A stretch of 56,022 bases of DNA, taken from NCBI RefSeq assembly GCF_005930475.1, contig NZ_SJEW01000029.1, forward strand, positions 1 to 56,022, read 5' to 3'. Made by a program: the position numbers and the translations under genes. The notes below the pieces were generated by a model, which searched no databases, was not told the DNA's origin, and saw nothing but the letters and a program-made list of their open reading frames with translations. Source of the DNA: Modestobacter altitudinis (GTDB taxonomy: Bacteria; Actinomycetota; Actinomycetes; Mycobacteriales; Geodermatophilaceae). Positions 52,130 to 56,022 of this stretch are shown here, one piece after another (positions within the stretch are counted from its first letter, which is position 1; every line of letters begins with the position of its first letter).

Positions 52130-53215
52130 TCAACCGCTGACCTCCACCCCGGCCAGCCGGCACCCGCGGACGGCGGCCAATCGGGCGGCCTGCTCCTCCA
52201 GCGCGGTGCGCGGGACGGGGGACCACGGCTCGACCTGCACGGTCAGCTGCGCACCGCGCTTGCGCGGCCGCCAGGTGCCGGCGACCTCCCCGTCCACGAG
52301 CACCGCGCCGGGGCGGCCGAGCGTGCGCCACAGGTCCTTGGCCCGCGCCCCGTCGGACACCAGCAGCGACCGGTCGCGGGTCTGCAGGTACGGGTCGAAC
52401 GGGCCGAGCAGCCGGGTGCTGCGGGTCGGGCCGGCGTGCAGCCGGTCGACGTCGGCGGCGACCACCCACCGGCGCTGGCCCTCGACGGTGACCTCGACGG
52501 CGTCCTCGGGCCAGTGCGCCGCCACGTCCGCCACCGGCGCGTCCAGGTAGCCGGCGACCTGCTGGCGGGTGGCCGGGCCGTGCAGCCGCAGGTAGCCCCG
52601 GACCACGTCGAGGTGCGCGGGCACGGTGTCGGCGGCGGTGAGGCCGGGGACGGGCTGCAGCACCGGGGGAGAGGTGTCCGGCTGCAGCTCCAGCCCGGCG
52701 CGCAGGGCGGCGAGCCGGAAGGTCTGCTCGTGCACGTGGACGGCGTTGCAGGGGCGGCAGTCGCGCAGGTACGGCCGGTCCAGTCGCTCGGTGAGCTGCC
52801 GGGACATCTCGCCCTTGATCGTCGGGGCGGTGACCACCGCCCGCATCGCGGCCGCGACCTCGTCCAGCGCGGACAGGTTCGGGATGCCGGCGGCCTTGAG
52901 CGGCCTGGCCGCGTCGAAGATCCGCTTGCCCGCGTCGGCGTCGGAGAACGGCGCCGTCGCCGCGGCCACCCCGGGGAGGTCGGCCCGGCGGTAGAGGTGC
53001 GGGGCGCCCCGGATCGTCCACACCAGCGCGAGGTCGGCGGGGTCGGCGTCCTCGACGCCCCGGACCGCCAGCGCCCACCGGCCGGCGTCGGCGCCGGTGT
53101 CCTGCACGCCCAGGTCGAGGACGGCGGTGTCGGCGAGCGTGCCCGCCGGCCGGTCCAGCTGCTGGGCGCGCACGCGGAAGCCGAGCACGTCCGCTCGGGT
53201 CAGCTCCAGGGTCAC
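52130..53215 (-). CDS. Winged-helix DNA-binding domain protein (YcaQ/AlkZ-like superfamily)
   Basis: A 361-residue protein of the HTH_42 type. The pattern HLYRRADLPGVAAA, IFDAARPLKAAGIPNLSALD and DRPYLRDCRPCNAVHVHEQTFRLAAL, then LHGPATRQQVAGYLDAPVADV and the late LLGPFDPYLQTRDRSLLV are typical of the family, which includes DNA interstrand crosslink glycosylases (AlkZ) and is otherwise uncharacterised in actinobacteria. It starts with TTG or ATG near the end; the 5' end at 53215 (MTLELTRADV) looks right. It lies 30 bases upstream of the epimerase on the same strand. Confidence 0.85.
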   Translation of the reverse strand: MTLELTRADVLGFRVRAQQLDRPAGTLADTAVLDLGVQDTGADAGRWALAVRGVEDADPADLALVWTIRGAPHLYRRADLPGVAAATAPFSDADAGKRIFDAARPLKAAGIPNLSALDEVAAAMRAVVTAPTIKGEMSRQLTERLDRPYLRDCRPCNAVHVHEQTFRLAALRAGLELQPDTSPPVLQPVPGLTAADTVPAHLDVVRGYLRLHGPATRQQVAGYLDAPVADVAAHWPEDAVEVTVEGQRRWVVAADVDRLHAGPTRSTRLLGPFDPYLQTRDRSLLVSDGARAKDLWRTLGRPGAVLVDGEVAGTWRPRKRGAQLTVQVEPWSPVPRTALEEQAARLAAVRGCRLAGVEVSG

Positions 53216-53245
53216 CCGGTCACCGTAGGGGCCGGCTCCCGACCA

Positions 53246-54079
53246 TCAGGCACGGGTGCGGACGTGGGCGGTGATCAGCTCCCCGGTGCGCTCGGCGGCC
53301 AGCTCGGGGATCCAGTGGTCGACGTCGTCGAGGACCTCCAGCGCGTACGGCGCGTCGACGAACTCGGCGGTCGCCTCGGTCGCCGCCCGGCCGAGGAAGG
53401 CATCGCCCGCGCCCCACACGTGCAGCGTCGGCACCCGCACCGCGCCCACCGGGGTGCGGGCGGCCAACGGCATCGCGCGGTACCAGTTCAGTGCGGCGGT
53501 CAGCGCGCCCGGCTGCTGCATCCGGGTCGCGTACTCCTCGACGAGGTCGGCCGGCAGCCCGCCCTGCCGCAGCATCCGCCGCAGCAACGCGCCCCCACCG
53601 GCCAGCAGCACGCGCTCCGGCACGAGGGGCAGCTGGAAGAAGCCGATGTAGGCCGAGCGGAGCGCCTGGTCGCTGTGCACCATCGCCTGCCCCATCGCGG
53701 CGGGGTGCGGCACCGAGAGCGCGGTCAGCGTGCGCACCCGCCACGGGTGCCAGGCCGCCAGCGCCCAGGCCGCGATCCCGCCCCAGTCGTGCCCGACGAC
53801 GTGGGCGCTCTGCAGGCCGGCGGCGTCCAGCAGGGCCAGCACGTCGTCCACCACCTCGCGCATGACGTAGGCAGACCGCCCCTCCGGCCGGGCGCCGGGG
53901 GAGTAGCCGCGCTGGTCGGGGGCGAGCGTGCGCAGCCCGGCAGAGTGCAGCACCGGGCTCAGCCGGTCGAACGCCCCGGCGTCCTGCGGGAAGCCGTGCA
54001 GCAGGACGACGGGGACGCCGTCGGCCGGGCCGGAGTCACGGACGTCGAAGACGAGGTCGCCGCGGGAGAAGCTGTCCAT
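53246..54079 (-). CDS. Alpha/beta hydrolase, epoxide-hydrolase-like
   Basis: A 277-residue hydrolase. The oxyanion motif is VVLLHGFPQDAGAFD and the nucleophile elbow VGHDWGG has Asp, as in epoxide hydrolases and haloalkane dehalogenases; the catalytic His is in LDDVDHWIPEL. The cap domain is helical. ATG at 54079 (MDSFSRG) is preferred because CACTGT lies seven bases upstream; a frame extended to 54244 is not supported. It is 31 bases from the winged-helix gene and divergent from idi. The substrate is unknown. Confidence 0.87.
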   Translation of the reverse strand: MDSFSRGDLVFDVRDSGPADGVPVVLLHGFPQDAGAFDRLSPVLHSAGLRTLAPDQRGYSPGARPEGRSAYVMREVVDDVLALLDAAGLQSAHVVGHDWGGIAAWALAAWHPWRVRTLTALSVPHPAAMGQAMVHSDQALRSAYIGFFQLPLVPERVLLAGGGALLRRMLRQGGLPADLVEEYATRMQQPGALTAALNWYRAMPLAARTPVGAVRVPTLHVWGAGDAFLGRAATEATAEFVDAPYALEVLDDVDHWIPELAAERTGELITAHVRTRA

Positions 54080-54170
54080 GGAGCCCACAGTGCCCGCTGC
54101 GTCGGACCCGCGCACCCGGCGGTCGGGGCCGTCCGCGCACGTCGTGCGCGCGTCGGGGACGATGGAGGGC

Positions 54171-54770
54171 GTGGTGGCATCTCCGACGGCAGAGCTGATC
54201 GTCCTCGTCGACGAGCAGGGGACGGCGATCGGCACGATGCCCAAGCCGCTGGTCCACCACGGCGAGACGCCGCTGCACCGGGCCTTCTCCGCCTACCTCT
54301 TCGACGACGAGGGCCGGCTGCTGGTCACCCGCCGGGCGCAGACGAAGGCGACGTTCCCCGGCATGTGGACCAACACGGTGTGCGGGCACCCCGGGCCGGG
54401 GGAGGTCGACGCCGAGGCGATCGCCCGGCGGGCCGACTTCGAGCTGGGCCTCGGCGTGGCCGACCTCCGGCCCGCGGTGCCCTCCTACCGCTACCGCGCG
54501 GAGTTCCGCGGCGTGGTGGAGAACGAGATCTGCCCGGTCTACCTGGGACGGTTCACCGGCACGCCCACCCCCGACCCGAGCGAGGTCGGCGAGTGGGAGG
54601 TGCTGGACTGGGCCACCTTCCGCGACCGGCAGGAGACCCAGCAGCACGACGACTGGTCCCCGTGGTGCCGCGAGCAGGCCCGCCTCATCGAGGCCGCAGG
54701 CCTGGTGAAGGACCTCGTTGCCCCCCACCACTCGCAGGCTCGCGGCGGGCCCCTGCAACGAGGCCGTTAG
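54171..54770 (+). CDS. idi: Isopentenyl-diphosphate delta-isomerase, type I
   Basis: A 199-residue Nudix-fold enzyme interconverting isopentenyl and dimethylallyl diphosphate. The catalytic Cys is in MWTNTVCGHPG and the Glu in VVENEICPVYLG; HHGETPLHRAFS and the Nudix-like AIARRADFELGL are also present. GTG at 54171 is chosen because GACGAT lies seven bases upstream (54158-54163); ATG at 54162 and GTG at 54174 are alternatives. Its last 20 residues (KDLVAPHHSQARGGPLQRGR) and the stop region come from a copy of the structured element. Its TAG overlaps the TAA of the convergent sensor. Confidence 0.95.
   Translation: MVASPTAELIVLVDEQGTAIGTMPKPLVHHGETPLHRAFSAYLFDDEGRLLVTRRAQTKATFPGMWTNTVCGHPGPGEVDAEAIARRADFELGLGVADLRPAVPSYRYRAEFRGVVENEICPVYLGRFTGTPTPDPSEVGEWEVLDWATFRDRQETQQHDDWSPWCREQARLIEAAGLVKDLVAPHHSQARGGPLQRGR
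54707..54765 (+). repeat. Structured 3'-end element, copy 8 (overlaps idi CDS end)
   Basis: Starts GAAGGACCTCGTTGC within the idi coding region and ends GCAACGAGGCC, three bases before the idi TAG. The variable stem GTTGC/GCAAC is fully paired with the bulged A kept. The loop reads CTCGCAGGCTCGCGGC. Confidence 0.8.
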
Positions 54771-55714
54771 GCGTTGACGACCAGGCGGACGGTGCAGCCG
54801 TCGCCGGACTCGTCGGCCGGGGACGCGGTCAGGCTGTCGACCGAGCGGCGGGCCAGCCACAGCCCCATCCCGCCGACGGCCATGTCCCCGTGGGCGGGGC
54901 CGTAGCCGACCAGCGGGTCGTCGAAGCACGCGCCGTGGTCGGTGATCGCGCACAGCAGCCGCTCCGGCGTGCACCACAGCCGCACGTCGACCGGTGGGAT
55001 GCCGTGCTCGGCGGCGTTCGCGGTCACCTCGTCGATGGCCAGCACGAAGTCCTGGGCGGCGTCAGGGGACAGCGCGCTCTCGGCCAGCACCCGGTTCAGC
55101 GCCCGGCGCAGCACCCGCATGTCCTCGAGGTCCACCAGGGCCAGGGTCGGCTCGGTGGCCTCCAGCGGGTCCGGCTCCCCGGCCCGCTGCACCTCGCGGA
55201 GCAGCTCCTCGGGTGCGCGGTAGTCCGGGCTGGGCACCATGCCCTCGGCGGTGAGCAGCCACGGGTGGGTCGCCCGGGCGACCGCGGCGGTGTCCGCGGT
55301 CTCACCGGCGGCCATCAGGCAGAGGTGGTCGACCGGCCGGGCGGCGAGCACGTGGTTGAGCAACGCCTCGGTCTGCAGGAACGACGACCCGGCGTCCTGC
55401 GGACCGGGGCCGGTGACCAGGTGCAGGCGGCGACCGTCACCGGGCAGGTCGCGGTCGATCAGGTCGGCGATCGCGGCGAGTGCGTCCGGCGGCCGGTGCT
55501 CCAGCGGCTCGGCCGGCACCACGTGGACGCCCCGGTCGCTGCCCAGCACGGCGGCGAGGGCAGAGGCCAGCGGGTCGGGGGAGGCGATCACCACCGGTTC
55601 CCCCGCGGCGAGCGCGCTCTGCAGGAACGGCCCCACCAGGGTGGCGACGTCCTCATGGTCGTTCATCACGTGGCCGACGTGCCGGTACACCTGCTGGTCC
55701 TGGCTCGGCTGCAC
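54767..55714 (-). CDS. MEDS-domain and ATPase-domain sensor/anti-sigma-type protein
   Basis: A 315-residue cytosolic sensor. Residues about 10-170 form a MEDS (DcmR-like sensory) domain (HVMNDHEDVATLVGPFL, AGEPVVIASP); residues 195-315 form a HATPase_c_2 domain with the N box in FVLAIDEVTANAAEHG and MGLWLARRSVDSL. Such proteins act as serine kinases of anti-sigma-factor antagonists in stress responses. GTG at 55714 is preferred over 55717 because GGGGGG precedes it at suitable spacing. The stop overlaps the stop of idi. No sigma factor lies in view. Confidence 0.88.
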   Translation of the reverse strand: MQPSQDQQVYRHVGHVMNDHEDVATLVGPFLQSALAAGEPVVIASPDPLASALAAVLGSDRGVHVVPAEPLEHRPPDALAAIADLIDRDLPGDGRRLHLVTGPGPQDAGSSFLQTEALLNHVLAARPVDHLCLMAAGETADTAAVARATHPWLLTAEGMVPSPDYRAPEELLREVQRAGEPDPLEATEPTLALVDLEDMRVLRRALNRVLAESALSPDAAQDFVLAIDEVTANAAEHGIPPVDVRLWCTPERLLCAITDHGACFDDPLVGYGPAHGDMAVGGMGLWLARRSVDSLTASPADESGDGCTVRLVVNA

Positions 55715-55780
55715 CACGGACCCCCCGTTCTCGTGTCGGTTGCTTCGACACCACCACGTGTGCCCGGAGACAGTGCTCGG

Positions 55781-55792
55781 GACACATGTGTC
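55781..55792. promoter_or_regulatory. 12-base palindrome upstream of the sensor gene
   Basis: GACACATGTGTC lies 67 bases before the sensor start, in the 148-base gap before the MTHFR-C-domain gene. A related half site GTGTCACCCAGGTCAC follows. Candidate operator for either divergent gene. Confidence 0.35.
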
Positions 55793-55861
55793 ACCCAGGT
55801 CACAGCTCCCCGGCGCGCCACCGGGCGTTTCGCGTCTCGAGGAGCGGGACAGCGACAGGGG

Positions 55862-56022
55862 GTGAGCCCGCTCCCGGACGACCCGACGGCCCCGGCCGGG
55901 TCCCGGGCGGGCTGCCCGAAGCGGATGGTGTTCGGGCCCTGCGGCGGCGTCCGGGACGACGGCCGGTGCGAGGTCGCCGAGCACGCCTGCGTCTTCCTGG
56001 CCCCACCGCTGCCCCGCTGGAC
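55862..56022 (+). CDS. Methylenetetrahydrofolate reductase C-terminal-domain protein (partial, runs off the window)
   Basis: Only 53 codons are visible. The start VSPLPDDPTAPAGSRAG leads into CPKRMVFGPCGGV and RDDGRCEVAEHAC, the conserved Cys pattern of the MTHFR_C domain, which accompanies methylenetetrahydrofolate reductases and related corrinoid or acetogenic enzymes. In many actinobacteria this short domain is the N-terminus of a longer protein. GTG at 55862 has a purine-rich leader (GACAGGG). The rest lies beyond the window. Confidence 0.8.
   Translation, partial: MSPLPDDPTAPAGSRAGCPKRMVFGPCGGVRDDGRCEVAEHACVFLAPPLPRW

Overview
The window is very GC-rich (about 74% by eye), with GTG and TTG starts common and long antisense open frames everywhere. 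Gene content and order are those of an actinobacterium. The run pncB - clpS - DUF2017 - mec - cysO - cysM - murI - metallo-beta-lactamase (Rv1339 type) - rph - rdgB matches the Mycobacterium tuberculosis Rv1330c-Rv1341 neighbourhood, and ctaD next to serB is another actinobacterial pairing. The style (DUF427, DUF3618, CsoR-CopZ-CopA, MEDS/ATPase sensor, two-family palindromes) suggests Geodermatophilaceae or a close relative; that placement is inference. It looks like ordinary chromosome: no phage, transposase, CRISPR array or rRNA was seen, and one tRNA-Leu(UAG) lies at 41.1 kb. No gene-free stretch exceeds 300 bases.

Layout. 0.2-3.4 kb: an atypical 2-oxoglutarate-type oxygenase, a 39-residue membrane peptide, a DUF1801 protein and an ABC-F ATPase. 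3.4-7.9 kb: a PLP amino-acid deaminase/aldolase facing a sugar-lactone oxidase - TetR - MFS operon, with a 9+9 inverted repeat between them. 7.9-16 kb: aldo/keto reductase, two MFS pumps, a zinc alcohol dehydrogenase, an M23 peptidase and a CDF metal exporter. 15.5-21 kb: phosphodiesterase, rRNA-type methyltransferase, GlsB-like protein, ctaD, serB. 20.8-28.1 kb: NAD salvage (pncA, pncB), clpS-DUF2017, the protein-thiocarboxylate cysteine pathway (mec-cysO-cysM), HAD, murI and the MBL protein. 28.1-37.9 kb: about 9.8 kb that interrupts the Rv1339-rph synteny (LigD-type polymerase domain, DUF4262, DUF4188, GGDEF/EAL, a subtilisin, GNAT, gnd, a peroxiredoxin, YjbQ). 37.9-45.4 kb: rph, rdgB, small hypotheticals, tRNA-Leu and a copper operon csoR-copZ-copA. 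45.4-56 kb: TetR/EAL divergent pair, APH-like kinase, histidine phosphatase, second aldo/keto reductase, acyl-CoA dehydrogenase, epimerase, winged-helix protein, epoxide-hydrolase-like enzyme, idi, a MEDS-ATPase sensor, and the start of an MTHFR-C-domain gene.

The most interesting signals are not ordinary genes. (1) A dispersed family of about 57-60-base structured elements (eight copies) starts within about 10 bases of a stop codon, or inside the last codons, always on the transcribed strand. The outer stems differ in sequence but stay paired (compensatory changes) and keep a bulged A. (2) CysO is encoded ending Gly-Gly-Cys, i.e. as the cysteinyl adduct that Mec is known to cleave. (3) The subtilisin tail is an 86-residue array with Trp in 15 of 18 registers spaced exactly five residues apart. 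(4) More than twenty genes have a -10 hexamer 6-8 bases before the start codon, pointing to widespread leaderless transcription. (5) Clear inverted repeats form candidate operators for the lactone-oxidase locus, the CDF exporter, the copper operon and the TetR/EAL pair.
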